DNA from: Ustilago trichophora
Lineage: Eukaryota; Basidiomycota; Ustilaginomycetes; Ustilaginales; Ustilaginaceae
Direction of reading: 5' to 3'
Length of the DNA: 64,000 nt
Assembly: GCA_900323505.1 (NCBI GenBank)
Contig: OOIN01000014.1
Coordinates: 372,001 to 436,000, forward strand
Below are positions 48,821 through 59,279 of this stretch, in pieces. The notes below the pieces were generated by a model. That model saw nothing but the letters and a program-made list of their open reading frames with translations. It did no database searches and was not told the DNA's origin. A program made the translations under genes and the position numbers. Each line of letters opens with the position of its first letter. Position 1 is the stretch's first letter.

Positions 48821-49678
48821 TCAACCCCAATCTCTCCGAGCAAAAGTTCCATAGCTAGCTTGCGAACCAGAGCTATCATGCTCCATTTCGTCATCTTCCT
48901 CTCTCAAAACCACCATCTTGTCTTCGCTTGACAAAGTGTGGAAAACTTCCATTTTCCACGAGCGCGCCTTACGATGGTTCTCCGGCCTTTCTTCTTCGGC
49001 CAACTCTTCCTTCTTCGGTTCTGATTCGAAGTCGACTTGCACATCAAAGATCGTCTTCTCTTGTCGTTCTTGTTGTTGTTGTTGCGATATGTGATGGTGC
49101 AATAATGGAGCAAGATATACCTGATGTTCTGGGCGCATGTTATCCCATGGCAATTCAGACCCTATTGAGGGTTGAGTCAATTCGTACCACAACGGAATGA
49201 TCTCCTCCGAGCCCCTGACAACATCTCGTTGCTCGTCAGCGAGATTCGTCCTATAAACCGCAATGCAGACCTTTTCACCTTGGTCAACGTCGATCCGTAC
49301 CCTTCCTGAAAAATGCACTTGCTCTGAATCGAGATGCACATTGATCTCCTCCGCAGATTCCCTTTGGATACATTCGAGGGGCGTCTCGCACAAGGAGAGT
49401 TTGCCTCCAATGCCGTTTATTGAGCCCTTTGCGAAACCACGCAGCTTGCGTCCAAGTAAAAGGTCTGTCCTTCCATCAGGGCTTGAATCGGTGTGGGTGG
49501 CAAAGAGAAGTGTATGCGTATAGCCCTCTTTCTCAGAGCTGTCATTTGGGGCAGCACGGTTCGAAGAGGCGGAAGTGACGCTGAAAGAGGACCGTGTGCG
49601 TGGGTCGAGGTACCACCCTGGGCTGAGGGGCAAGTTGGGGCCAGCATACGTTTCAACGGCTTGCTCCATGTTGCACAT
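48821..49678 (-). CDS. MTH1-like Nudix hydrolase
   Basis: 285 residues from the ATG at 49676-49678. The frame continues upstream to a TTG at 49777, which is unlikely to be a start in a fungus. The order TDLLLGRKLRGFAKGSINGIGGKL then ETPLECIQRESAEEINV follows the MTH1 (8-oxo-dGTPase) pattern GFGxGxWNGxGGK plus Nudix box, at about residues 75-112. The Nudix Gly after EE-x is Asn here and the hydrophobic residue after RE is Ser, while the metal-binding Glu residues remain. PLWYELTQ and LPWDNMRPEHQVYLAPLL match the later MTH1 strand and helix. The C-terminal 85 residues are an acidic, Gln-containing extension. Sanitising oxidised nucleotides is the likely role, but substrate choice is inference. 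Confidence 0.82.
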   Translation of the reverse strand: MCNMEQAVETYAGPNLPLSPGWYLDPRTRSSFSVTSASSNRAAPNDSSEKEGYTHTLLFATHTDSSPDGRTDLLLGRKLRGFAKGSINGIGGKLSLCETPLECIQRESAEEINVHLDSEQVHFSGRVRIDVDQGEKVCIAVYRTNLADEQRDVVRGSEEIIPLWYELTQPSIGSELPWDNMRPEHQVYLAPLLHHHISQQQQQERQEKTIFDVQVDFESEPKKEELAEEERPENHRKARSWKMEVFHTLSSEDKMVVLREEDDEMEHDSSGSQASYGTFARRDWG

Positions 49679-49986
49679 CGTGCCCGCCTCCGCCCGCCGT
49701 TTTGAGCAGGGAAGATTCCTTCGGCAGTCGATTGGGCTTGATGGCTCAAGCAAACGCGGAGATGGTAGTGGAGACAAAGGATGCGATCAGGGTCTGTGCG
49801 CGTTCCTGTGACATTATCGTGCCACTGGCCTTTGCGCCACTCCTCGCCATCGTCACCCGCTTTGACACAACAGCAATCACAACCAGCACAAACAGCAAGG
49901 ACCAACCTACGAACAATCAGAGTGGGGTTACATTCTCATTTATCTCTAACAGACTTTATCTTCTACAGATTCTATCTTGGCACAAA
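49679..49986. other. Short intergenic region upstream of the Nudix gene
   Basis: 308 nt between the STE23 stop and the Nudix start. It must hold the end of one transcript and the promoter of the next. No clear site was seen. Confidence 0.5.
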
Positions 49987-52900
49987 TCAGAGGTTAGCTT
50001 TGGGCTCACCATCTTCTACTTGAGCCGCAGCAGTGCCCTTCAACACGGCCTCTGCAACCTTTGCCACCTCTTCACCCTCCTGGCTCGGATCCTCCGCAAG
50101 CTCAGCAAAGCTCTTCGCCGGGACGGCAGCCTTGCTCGGATTGAGGTTGGCTTTGAAGCTCGTCGCGTCCAGAACTTCTTCGACCTTGATGGCGCTTTCC
50201 ACCTTCACCGATTCAATCTCTGTGGACTTGGTCTCATCGGCAAAGGGGAACTGGGCAGCCAGGGCATCGACAAGGCCGAGCATCTGCTTGACAGCTTCGG
50301 CGGGAAGAGGGGTTGGGTTTTGGGCCATGGCTTGCGAAGCCATGTCCTTGACGCTCTCGATGGCGGGTTGGGTGCTGCGCAAGGTGTCGAATGCCTCCTG
50401 GGGAACAGGGAGGCCTTGTGCGTTCACGGCTGCCTCGAGCGCGTCAACTGCCTTGGCTGAGAAGCGCAAAGAAGGCGAAGCGGTCGAGTTGAGGTGGACG
50501 GAAAGCTTGCTCCTCGTGGCACTGCTTGGGTGGATGTACTTCATGAATAGACCAAAGACCTCCGCTTTGGTAACCTTGGCAATCGCCTCAACATCGGCGT
50601 ATCTGGCTAGGAAGTCGTAGTTGCCGCCAAATACAGGCGACCAGAAGCGCTGCGACTCCTCCACCAGATTCTTGACGTTCTCAAGCTTCTTGTGGATGAT
50701 ACTGCGCTTGTGACCCTCGAACTCCTGCTCGGTCATCTTCTCAAGCGTCGCCTTGAACTGATCCAAGAAGGCGTCGACTCGGCCTTCGAGGTACGGAGCG
50801 TCGCGCTCACTCTGGACAATGACGCGCCAGCCCAAGCTACCGATGCTGCGTCGGATACCGCTAAAGACAAGGTAGCCGAGCTGCTCTTTGGTTCGCAGCT
50901 GATCAAAGACGGGCTCATTGGCGATCTGAGCAAACAGCGAGAGCGGGGCGCGCACAGAAATATCGGTAGGCTCGCCGACCTGGACATAGTACTCGATGGC
51001 GCTGTTGACGTTGGCAGCGTTGGTAACGGGGAGGTTCCAAACCTTGTTGCATTTCTCGGGCAACAACAGCGAGCGGCTCGAGATCAGCTCGGTCTTGTTC
51101 ACGGGACGCGATTTGACAGTGTTCCATGCCATGTTGGACAGCTCGATGGCCTCCTCTTTGGCCAAATTGCCGTGGGCGAGCACCTCAAGATGCATACGCT
51201 GCAGCAGCTCAGGCAAGAACTGCTGAACCTCGGCGACGGTGAGCTGCTCGAGCTCGCGCAGCTTCTCCTGAGGAGTCCACATCTTTTCTTGCAGCAAGTA
51301 GGTGGTGTAGTACGTGGCGTGTCGGTAGGGCTCCTCGATGGCAAAGTTCTGGTAGGAGCGCTTGACACGGTCCTGAACCAGCTCGAAGCGACGAGGGTCG
51401 ATCTGGAAGTTGGCGAGCTTCTCGAGGATGCTACGAGCCAGCACGGGGATCTTGTCATTGTAGCCGCTGAGCGACAATGCCAGAGACTGGTCCTGCGAGT
51501 CGAGCATGTAACTCAATCCAGCCAAAGAAGCGTCGTACGAGTACTCGACGAGCGAGTCCGAGATGAGCTCGATCAGCATGCGTGTCTTGATCGAGGTGGC
51601 GGGTGTCGCGTTGATGAGCGGGTTACGCAGGACAAAGAAGACGTTTGCCTTGGGAAGACCGAAACGGTCGTCGAGTTTGTGCCAAACACGCATGCTTTCG
51701 TTGTCGAGGACGAGCTGGGGTCGTGGTGTCGGCTTCTTACCCTCTGCCTCCGCCAAAGGTCCCTTGAACTCGAAGTTGGCAGGGATGAACGAGTTGGGTC
51801 GAGGAAGATGCAGGTCCTCGAACTCGGTCGGGGTCTGTGTGAGAAGCTGCGAGGGAAGCGGCCTGATCGAGTACTCGGTGCCGTACCACTTTTCCTTGCT
51901 CTCCCAAGCCTCGCTGCCGTCGGGAAGCGTCTTGGCCATGACGACGACTCGGCAGTTCTGAGGGCTAAGGTGGTCGATGGTCTGCCTGATCAAGTCACGG
52001 TCGAAGTCGCGTGTCAACCAACCACCAGAGAGAATCCACTCGCGAGGGTAGGGCATCTGCATCTGTGTAGCGGTGCTGGAGGCGTAGTCGGCGGGGTCGA
52101 TCTTTTCTTTGAAACGGAACATGAGTTCGCTGAGCTGAGCCACTTCATCGTGCGTCCACTGCTCGAGGTTACTGTTACGAAGCAGGTGGATGTACTTGGA
52201 GACTGACTCGACCACCTTTTCGTGATTCTGGAGACCCTCTTGAGTCAGGTCGATCGAAATCTTGAAGAACTCGAATCCATTAGCATCGCCGGTGGCACCA
52301 GCAGAAAGACGGTCACACCATCCCTTCTTCTTGAGATGCGAGAGAATCGAACCCTCGCCCTCGTGGCCGATAAAGTGCGACAAGAAGTGGCCAGGCTTGG
52401 ATCGGAAGTGAGGTCCCTGGTCGGGGATGGGGAAAGCGATCTTGAGTTTGCGGACATCTCGAACCGATTTGGCAAAAATTTGCTTCTGTAGCTGCTCCTG
52501 GGTGAGTGGGCTGCGGTCAAAGAGAGGAGGCTCACGACCGGTGTTGCGCACACCCGAGAATTTCTCGATGACCCAGCTGGTGAGCTGATCGAGATCTTCT
52601 CTGCCGAGAACGACGAGTTTCATGACGTTGGCCGAGTAGTACTGGTCGTGGAACTTGAGCAACTCGTCGCGGACATCCATGCCCTTGCTCTTGGGTTCCT
52701 CCCACAATGTCTGGTAGTTTCCTGTGCCAAAGTGCGAGTAGGGGTGCGAAGGGTCGGAGAGAGTCTTGTCGAGCTGGAAACCACGCCACATGTCACTCTG
52801 CAAGTTCTTTTTGTGCTCGCTGTCAACAGCCTTGATCTCTCGCTCTGAACACGAAGGGTCGAAGAGAGGCTCGAGGAAGAACTGCGCAAAACGGTCCAAT

Positions 52901-53625
52901 GCGCCCTCAAAGTGGTCAGGCGAAACGTCGAAGAAATAGTTGGTGTTGTCCATGCCAGTGTACGCGTTGGAGCCTCCAGAGTGGTTAGAGAGGTACTCGG
53001 AGTACTCGTTCTCACGCGGATACTTCTTGGTACCCATGAAGAGAAGGTGCTCGCAGAAGTGGGCCAGCCCTTGCAGCTCTTCGGGATCGCTGAGGTGTCC
53101 GACGCGGATGTCCATGGCGGCGCTCGACTTGTCGGTCTTGGGATCTTGAATTACGAGGGCCTCGAGACCGTTCGCAAGGCGGACGAGACGGTAGCGCATG
53201 TCATCTTGGGCAGAAACTTCGAGGTCCTTGGTGAATACAGCAAACGGAGCGGCAGCCTTGGAGCCATTGAGGCTTTCGCGGATCTCGAAGCCAGCTGGCA
53301 GACCTTCAAATGAGCCAGTGCCGAGAGTGATGGCAGATGACGCAGGAGTGGCGAGCTTGCGAGATGATCCCGGCACGGCTTGAATCGGAGAAGAGACGAC
53401 CATCCTGCCGTTGGCAATGGTGCGAGGTGGGAGAGAGGAAGAGAGAGTGGTGGAGGAGAGATGACGAAGACCGCCTGCAGTCAAAGAAGTGCGGAGTAGT
53501 TTTGCGGTGGCAGCAGAGGCGGAAATGGGACGTGTGATTGAGCTTGCAGAGGCGAGAAGCGAAAGTTGAGCAACAGACGAGTTCCGCAAAGTGGAGCGGA
53601 CGACGGCACGACGAAGAGGCAGCAT
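49987..53625 (-). CDS. STE23: Insulin-degrading-enzyme-type M16 metalloprotease
   Basis: 1212 residues in one exon. The zinc motif HFCEH is at residues 189-193, and the downstream metal-ligand Glu lies in KAVDSEHKKN near residue 270, with the usual spacing. IDE-specific blocks follow, including GGSNAYTGMDNTNYFFDV, FIGHEGEGSILSHLKKKGW and the C-terminal NEPVFDQLRTKEQLGYLVFSG. These peptidases degrade small peptides in a closed chamber; yeast Ste23 also cuts the a-factor precursor. Residues 1-60 are rich in Arg, Ser and Leu and nearly free of acidic residues, like a mitochondrial presequence. A second ATG at Met75 could give a cytosolic form. A C-terminal extension of about 130 Ala/Glu/Lys-rich residues goes beyond usual family members (about 1020). 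Confidence 0.94.
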   Translation of the reverse strand: MLPLRRAVVRSTLRNSSVAQLSLLASASSITRPISASAATAKLLRTSLTAGGLRHLSSTTLSSSLPPRTIANGRMVVSSPIQAVPGSSRKLATPASSAITLGTGSFEGLPAGFEIRESLNGSKAAAPFAVFTKDLEVSAQDDMRYRLVRLANGLEALVIQDPKTDKSSAAMDIRVGHLSDPEELQGLAHFCEHLLFMGTKKYPRENEYSEYLSNHSGGSNAYTGMDNTNYFFDVSPDHFEGALDRFAQFFLEPLFDPSCSEREIKAVDSEHKKNLQSDMWRGFQLDKTLSDPSHPYSHFGTGNYQTLWEEPKSKGMDVRDELLKFHDQYYSANVMKLVVLGREDLDQLTSWVIEKFSGVRNTGREPPLFDRSPLTQEQLQKQIFAKSVRDVRKLKIAFPIPDQGPHFRSKPGHFLSHFIGHEGEGSILSHLKKKGWCDRLSAGATGDANGFEFFKISIDLTQEGLQNHEKVVESVSKYIHLLRNSNLEQWTHDEVAQLSELMFRFKEKIDPADYASSTATQMQMPYPREWILSGGWLTRDFDRDLIRQTIDHLSPQNCRVVVMAKTLPDGSEAWESKEKWYGTEYSIRPLPSQLLTQTPTEFEDLHLPRPNSFIPANFEFKGPLAEAEGKKPTPRPQLVLDNESMRVWHKLDDRFGLPKANVFFVLRNPLINATPATSIKTRMLIELISDSLVEYSYDASLAGLSYMLDSQDQSLALSLSGYNDKIPVLARSILEKLANFQIDPRRFELVQDRVKRSYQNFAIEEPYRHATYYTTYLLQEKMWTPQEKLRELEQLTVAEVQQFLPELLQRMHLEVLAHGNLAKEEAIELSNMAWNTVKSRPVNKTELISSRSLLLPEKCNKVWNLPVTNAANVNSAIEYYVQVGEPTDISVRAPLSLFAQIANEPVFDQLRTKEQLGYLVFSGIRRSIGSLGWRVIVQSERDAPYLEGRVDAFLDQFKATLEKMTEQEFEGHKRSIIHKKLENVKNLVEESQRFWSPVFGGNYDFLARYADVEAIAKVTKAEVFGLFMKYIHPSSATRSKLSVHLNSTASPSLRFSAKAVDALEAAVNAQGLPVPQEAFDTLRSTQPAIESVKDMASQAMAQNPTPLPAEAVKQMLGLVDALAAQFPFADETKSTEIESVKVESAIKVEEVLDATSFKANLNPSKAAVPAKSFAELAEDPSQEGEEVAKVAEAVLKGTAAAQVEDGEPKANL

Positions 53626-54597
53626 ACAAGTGGAGATGTTGTTGTCTCTGCGCTGGATCCCTCTTTGGTAAGTGGAGGAAAGCAGAGAAGCGGTGGGAGG
53701 ATTGGTGGGAATGAAGAAAGAAAAGAGGAGGAGGAGGACAAAGAGTGCGGCGGCGTATAGCCGAGCAGCGGGGAAGTCGAAATGAAGCGTCCTAAGCTAC
53801 GGTCTTTGCGGCCTTGTCACGAGCCGGTGTGTCCTACGATGAGAGGGGCAAAGAGCGGGCGAGGACCTTGTCGGTTGTCCTCCTTACTTTGGCGATGCGA
53901 TGAGACTGAAAGAATGCTTCGAATAGAATACCGTCTTTCTTCCCGCTGTGCTCTCAAGCTTCGATTGCAACAAAGCAAACGACTCTGTGTGTCAAATTCC
54001 AAAGAGAGCTGTGTAATGAAAGGAAGAAAATGGATGATAGAACAAAAGGCAAAGATGGCAATCTCAAAGGGACAGAAGTGGAACAGGAATCAGGAATTGG
54101 ACTCCCATTTTTGGCTTTGGGCGTGCAAGGTGCATTTGGTGCATTTTTGGCTTGGCTTAAGTTAACTGAGCCACGCAATCGCTCTCCTTTGTCGTCGTGC
54201 TCAGCCTCAAGCGGAACAATGCATTTCACGCTAAAAGCCGAGATCGGGATGATTAAAGGCGTCACCATCGGCGATTCAACTTCGTTACCACCCTGCCAAG
54301 GTTGCCAATCAGAGGATGAGATCTCCTGTGACAATTCAATAGGATTCCGAACGGTATCAATGACAGACTGAAGCAAGATTGAAGCGGATATAGTACAAAA
54401 CAAAGTTCCTAGACGACAAAAATTCGTGGCGATAGATACGCATACATGAGTCCAGGCACAGATGTGTATAAACTGCACAGTGTATGTATGTGCAGATGTG
54501 TAGATGACTGGTGTAAATGGGGCAAGCTGGAGCGTTCGTGTATGGTATCCGTCGAAGAAAGTAGAAGAGAGCAAGATTCCTTCCATAGGCCGCTCTC
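53626..54597. other. Intergenic: STE23 promoter and 3' flank of the transporter gene
   Basis: 972 nt with no credible gene. The first 130 nt upstream of the STE23 ATG are purine-rich on the plus strand (GGAGGA-like). Confidence 0.5.
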
Positions 54598-56103
54598 TCA
54601 GAGCGAGTTGTCTGCACAAGTGAAGGGCGCCTTGATGCTACCCGTGCGGTAGTTGTCGATGATAGACTGGACAGATACATATAACCCTGGCGCCAAAATA
54701 AACACGCCTGCAATTATGAGGACGAACTGGAAGGCAGTCTCGAGCTTTCGCATCCAGCTTTGACCCACCCAAAGCTGGCCCTTGTAGAGCTCGAAGAAGG
54801 CGAAAGCCCAGAAGATGTAGCCAAAGTAGCAGTCAAAAAGGGCACTCATGAGCGAGAGCAGCGTCGAGAAGAAGGGAATGGCTTCGCCAATGACCCAGCC
54901 GAGGACCCAGGTGACGGTGACACATCCGATCCAACCAGCCCAGCCTACAACAGTATGGTTATTGTAGTGCTTGGTTCCCATAAAGATCCTTCCGAAGGCA
55001 TACTTGGCGACGACAGAGGCGTAAAGCACGCCGATGATGATCGTGGTAGGAAGGACGAAAGCGAAAGCAATCTTCTTGAAGACAGGGCGTAAAGTTCCGA
55101 CAGCAGGAGCCGTGGTATACTGGCCAGTGTAGCGGTAGACAACGACGCCGGTGACACTGAACAAGATGAACTCGGCAACAGTAACAGCGTACAGTGCTTT
55201 GGGGAACTCTCGAGGGTCCTTCATCTCTGCGATGAACGTAGGATACATGATTTGACCGACAAATGTGAACACGATGTTCAAAAAGGCACTGAATCCGTTG
55301 ACGAATCCAGTACCCTTGGGCGCGAAAGCGTGGATGATGACGGGAGCGTCAAAGTTCTCCACTGCAGGGTTGGGTCCTTGAATACCGGTGAAAATGAGAA
55401 CGAGCAGGATCGAGATAAACATGGAGACAGCCGAAATAATGCCGAGGCTCGTCAGTTGTTCGAGTTTCCTTGGGAGAGTGAGCAAGATGGAGATAATCAT
55501 GATGACGAGCGAAAAGACCAGCGAGCAGGTACCGTGGTTGGAGAGGGTGTTGAGAATTTCCGAGCCGGTGAGCGTATGCAGACCCATGATGAACACATTG
55601 TTGAGGATGAGTGCAATTGACGTGAGTTCGTACGCGATCTGGTTCTTGCCGAAGATCTGGTAGCCGATGTCGCAAATGTTGAGGAGATGGGGGTGGCGAA
55701 GGCAGTATCTCCAAAGGATCAGGGAGGTGTACAGGGCGGAAAGACCGACACCGAACGTTGCCAGCAGACCTCCAGCCATTCCGAGGTAGCTGTAGGCCCA
55801 GGGGAAGGAGAGAATGGCAAGACAGACGTATTCCGTGAAGAGGAGAATGGCTGCCTTCTGCCATGAGAGGGTGCGGTAGACGATGGTACCCCCTTCCTGA
55901 GCTTGCTTGACACGGGCGGCGGCGAGAGCGTCTTCGGAATCGGCATCGCTGCTAACTTCGACAATGTCATCGGTGGCTTCGCCGTTTTTGGCCTTGAGTC
56001 CCTTTGGGGATCGTTCGATATCGTCGGCTGATGAGCCGTCTTGCGAGCCGAGTTGAGGAGGCGTGCGTGCCTCCTTCTCGTTGGGCTGTCCGAGGGCGGA
56101 CAT
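54598..56103 (-). CDS. AAAP-family amino-acid transporter
   Basis: 501 residues. A charged cytosolic N-terminus of about 70 residues leads to the first membrane segment (WQKAAILLFTEYVCLAILSFPWAYSYLG), which has the conserved FPWA region of Aa_trans proteins. About eleven membrane segments follow in total, including GFSAFLNIVFTFVGQIMYPTFIAEM with the family's GQ..YP pattern. The nearest recognised group is the fungal neutral amino-acid permease type (Neurospora Mtr-like), which works as an amino-acid/H+ symporter. The substrate and the membrane (plasma membrane or vacuole) cannot be told from sequence. It ends with a short hydrophilic tail. Length is normal for the family. Confidence 0.9.
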   Translation of the reverse strand: MSALGQPNEKEARTPPQLGSQDGSSADDIERSPKGLKAKNGEATDDIVEVSSDADSEDALAAARVKQAQEGGTIVYRTLSWQKAAILLFTEYVCLAILSFPWAYSYLGMAGGLLATFGVGLSALYTSLILWRYCLRHPHLLNICDIGYQIFGKNQIAYELTSIALILNNVFIMGLHTLTGSEILNTLSNHGTCSLVFSLVIMIISILLTLPRKLEQLTSLGIISAVSMFISILLVLIFTGIQGPNPAVENFDAPVIIHAFAPKGTGFVNGFSAFLNIVFTFVGQIMYPTFIAEMKDPREFPKALYAVTVAEFILFSVTGVVVYRYTGQYTTAPAVGTLRPVFKKIAFAFVLPTTIIIGVLYASVVAKYAFGRIFMGTKHYNNHTVVGWAGWIGCVTVTWVLGWVIGEAIPFFSTLLSLMSALFDCYFGYIFWAFAFFELYKGQLWVGQSWMRKLETAFQFVLIIAGVFILAPGLYVSVQSIIDNYRTGSIKAPFTCADNSL

Positions 56104-57763
56104 TGTGCACCAGGTGTAGAGGAAGTGGTGAAAAAGGTGGTGGCCGAGCTAGATTCTCCTGAAGGATGTCGTTTACGAGCAGCTCTTTGAAGGAGAGAAC
56201 GATGTGGTCGAGAGAAAAGGAGAACGAGGAGAAAGATCAAAGACTAGAGGGACCTTCCATCAATTCTCGCCCACGTTGAAGGCTAGGAACGTACTATCAT
56301 GGCGCGCTAGAACAAGCCCTATCACAGCACATTGAGCGAATGCTTACTTGCGGTGATTCCGACCATGGTGGCAATACGACTGTCGTCGAGTCTCGATGGC
56401 CAAAGCGCAGGGACACCGCAGACAAGCACGAATTTCATTTTGGGTGGGGCACATGGGCTTCCCTGATTGACTGAAGAAGTGCGTATACTGAGTAGCAGAC
56501 GCTTTCAGGCGTCTGGCTGCGGCGAAAGGCGCTCTCAGGAGGCATCCCAAGGGTCTTTCTTTTAGTTTCATTTCTGTTTTGAGCGGTCGCTTGGGAAGCG
56601 ATGTAAGAAAACTTTTCCTTGAAATGTCCTCGCTCACGCACGCCCAAGGGTGCGATGGCAAGTTGCATTTTCGGTGGAGCCAACCGTGGTCATGATGCGG
56701 CGGTCAAAGTGTGCTTGAACGGCGGCAGGCGGTACTGTGCGGTTTGGTGTGGTGCGGTTGTGAGCAGTTGAAATTACACGACAACGGAATGCGGTTTCGG
56801 GGGACACGGCATCTGAATTAGGCGCCTAAGCTCTGCTCTTTGGAATTCCCACTCCGCTTGCCATTCATTATTCTCAGAGGTCAAGTGCCTTGTTTGCCGC
56901 GCTGTTGACACCGAAATGGATCGCACATTAATTTTTCCGCAGCGAAAGCTCGTCATCGCTCAAGACGCTTCGCAATCGACGCACGTAGCACGACATTCAC
57001 CCCCACCACCATCGCTCATGAAGCTCTCTTCATTTGGTGAGACGCGGTTGAAAAGTGTGGTGTCAATAGCTTATTGTGCCCATGTGATTGTGAGCCTATC
57101 AATCGGAAAGAATCAAAAAAGCGGGAAGGCACGATAAAGTTTCACAAGGTGTGGCAACCATTCATCGTGTCACACATTGCTCAAGTGCCCGAAAACAGCT
57201 CTTGCACTGTATTTGCAGCCCGGTTTTTGGTCAGTCTGATTCTCCCGCCCTGTCAATTTGCGACAGGGCTGATTTCCCGCACTCTTTCACAGAGAGTCGT
57301 TCTTTCCGCCGGGAAACCCCCTCTCATCACCGCTAGCCCTTTGTGGCCAGGTCACACGACCTGAGACTGAGTCTGTATCGAAGCACTGCAGCATAGGATC
57401 TACCGTATATCACAGCACGATGAAATCTTGTTGAATGACTGGCTGTTCAGACAACAAGTGAGAAAGACTGATGGCATCTCGCAGACCAAATATGTAGGAT
57501 TGCACCCTGCGCACCGGTGCCAAGAAGCGTTCGGCTGTTGGTAAATTTCTGGGGTGACAGCACAATTTTCCATTTGAGATGTTAGCGATGCTACGCTAAC
57601 AATCTTTGACAGACGCCTCCACCTCGGAACTCGGACACGACTTTTTCCAAGTCTTGTCGAGATTCACCTTTCTTCTCCCAGGATGATGATTCGGAGCCAG
57701 CTTACATTTCTTCACATACTGATCGACTCCTAGATTCTCCCTTTCATAGGCTCTTCTGCAACA
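56104..57763. promoter_or_regulatory. Divergent promoter region, transporter and mitochondrial TrpRS
   Basis: 1660 nt between two outward-pointing starts. No TATA box or convincing small gene was seen; short frames on both strands lack any family sign. Confidence 0.55.
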
Positions 57764-59020
57764 ATGTCCAGCTGGCTGCGTGGTGTCGCAGCGCGGCGAC
57801 CGCTAGGCTGGGTATCGGTATCGTCCAAAGCCGTTCGAGCACAAGTCCGACCTCTCTCAACCTCGGCAGCATCTGCCACCGCCTCGACCTCAACCTCAGC
57901 AGACCCAGTGCATCCTTCATCCCAGTCCAGCGCTCGCGCTCGCGTGATCTTCTCAGGTATCCAACCAACAGGTATCCCTCATTTGGGCAACTACCTCGGC
58001 GCGCTACGCAACTGGGTTGATCTGCAGAACGCCTCCTCATCCACCAACGATTCTTTGTACTTTAGCATCGTCGGCTATCATGCCATAACCCTACCGCAGA
58101 TCCCCTCACGCCTCTGTATCGAGCGTTCCGAGATGATGGCTACCCTCCTCGCCATCGGTCTGGACCCACATCGATGTACCATCTTCCACCAAGACCAAGT
58201 TCCCGAACATACCGAACTTGCATGGATCTTGAACTGCATTACTGCCTTTGGCAAGCTAAATAGGATGACCACTTGGAAGTCGAAGCTCGCCACTGCCAAA
58301 AATGCCGCCGAAACTTCCGATGTCGATGACAAAGACCTCAGCCTAGGTCTTTTTGCCTACCCAGTACTGCAGGCGGCCGATATCTTGCTTTACAAGGCCA
58401 CCCACGTTCCAGTAGGCGAGGATCAAATTCAGCATCTGGAGCTGAGCCGGGACTTGGCAGATGTTTACAATCGGAAATTTAGCAAGAGGTTCTTCCCACT
58501 TCCACAACATATCATCACGCCAACCAAGAGGGTCTTGTCGTTACGCGATCCGACGAGCAAAATGTCAAAAAGCGCCCCTGACGTCAATTCGAGGATTCTC
58601 ATTACCGATACTCCAGATCAGGTGGGCAAGAAGATCAGAAAGGCTGTCACCGATGCGGAGGCAACCTTAGCGTATGATCCGGATACAAGGCCCGGCGTCA
58701 GCAATCTTTTGTCAATTCTCGCTGCCCTGAAATCGCCAACAACGACAGAGACAGGTTCGGGGGAACAGATCAGCCCAGAGCAGTGGGCAGACAGACTGAA
58801 TCAGGAGATCAAGGCAACAGGTGCTTCGTCAGGGCAGCATCTGAAAGCAACGCTGACAGAGGCGGTAGTGGAAACTCTCCGTCCAATCCAAGCTGAGCTC
58901 GACAAGCTGCGCCTAGACCCTGGATACTTGGTACAGATGGAGCAGCTGGGCAAGGAAAAGGCTCAAACAGTGGCAAGAAAGACCATGGCTCAAGTGCGAA
59001 AGAGCGTCGGCTTCGATTAG
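57764..59020 (+). CDS. MSW1: Mitochondrial tryptophanyl-tRNA synthetase
   Basis: 418 residues. Residues 1-50 are an Arg/Ser/Ala-rich leader without acidic residues until Asp47, fitting mitochondrial import. The class I HIGH-type motif is PHLGN at residues 72-76, preceded by FSGIQPTG, which is typical of bacterial-type TrpRS. The KMSKS motif is intact at 266-270. LGLFAYPVLQAADILLYKATHVPVGEDQ is the characteristic TrpRS active-site stretch. The protein charges mitochondrial tRNA-Trp. Length and motif spacing match the bacterial and organellar enzyme, so it is not the cytosolic one. It converges on the THOC5-like gene with 259 nt between stops. Confidence 0.95.
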   Translation: MSSWLRGVAARRPLGWVSVSSKAVRAQVRPLSTSAASATASTSTSADPVHPSSQSSARARVIFSGIQPTGIPHLGNYLGALRNWVDLQNASSSTNDSLYFSIVGYHAITLPQIPSRLCIERSEMMATLLAIGLDPHRCTIFHQDQVPEHTELAWILNCITAFGKLNRMTTWKSKLATAKNAAETSDVDDKDLSLGLFAYPVLQAADILLYKATHVPVGEDQIQHLELSRDLADVYNRKFSKRFFPLPQHIITPTKRVLSLRDPTSKMSKSAPDVNSRILITDTPDQVGKKIRKAVTDAEATLAYDPDTRPGVSNLLSILAALKSPTTTETGSGEQISPEQWADRLNQEIKATGASSGQHLKATLTEAVVETLRPIQAELDKLRLDPGYLVQMEQLGKEKAQTVARKTMAQVRKSVGFD

Positions 59021-59279
59021 ACTTTTTTTTCCACTCGATGTAAACTCAGATACCACCCCTTAGCAGCCTACCTGCCTTCCTTTCGTCTGACATGAGCCTG
59101 CACTCTGAGTCTCTTGCTGAGAAATGAAGGGTGATGGTCAGAAAGTGTTGCTGCAAAGGAAAGGATACGAATACAGGGTATGTGTGTGCCACATCGCAGA
59201 GCAAGAGGCGCCACAATGAAGGCGCTTAAAGATGTAGTGAGAGTCGCAGAGAGGTACTTGAACCGTGAGCTTGGGGTAA

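Noticed and set aside
49679..49777. Upstream 33 residues of the Nudix frame
   Set aside because: The frame opens at a TTG codon; the first ATG is at 49678 and the extra residues are not family-like.
50692..52206. 504-codon open frame antisense to the M16 protease
   Set aside because: Antisense shadow of a clearly conserved peptidase; no recognisable product.
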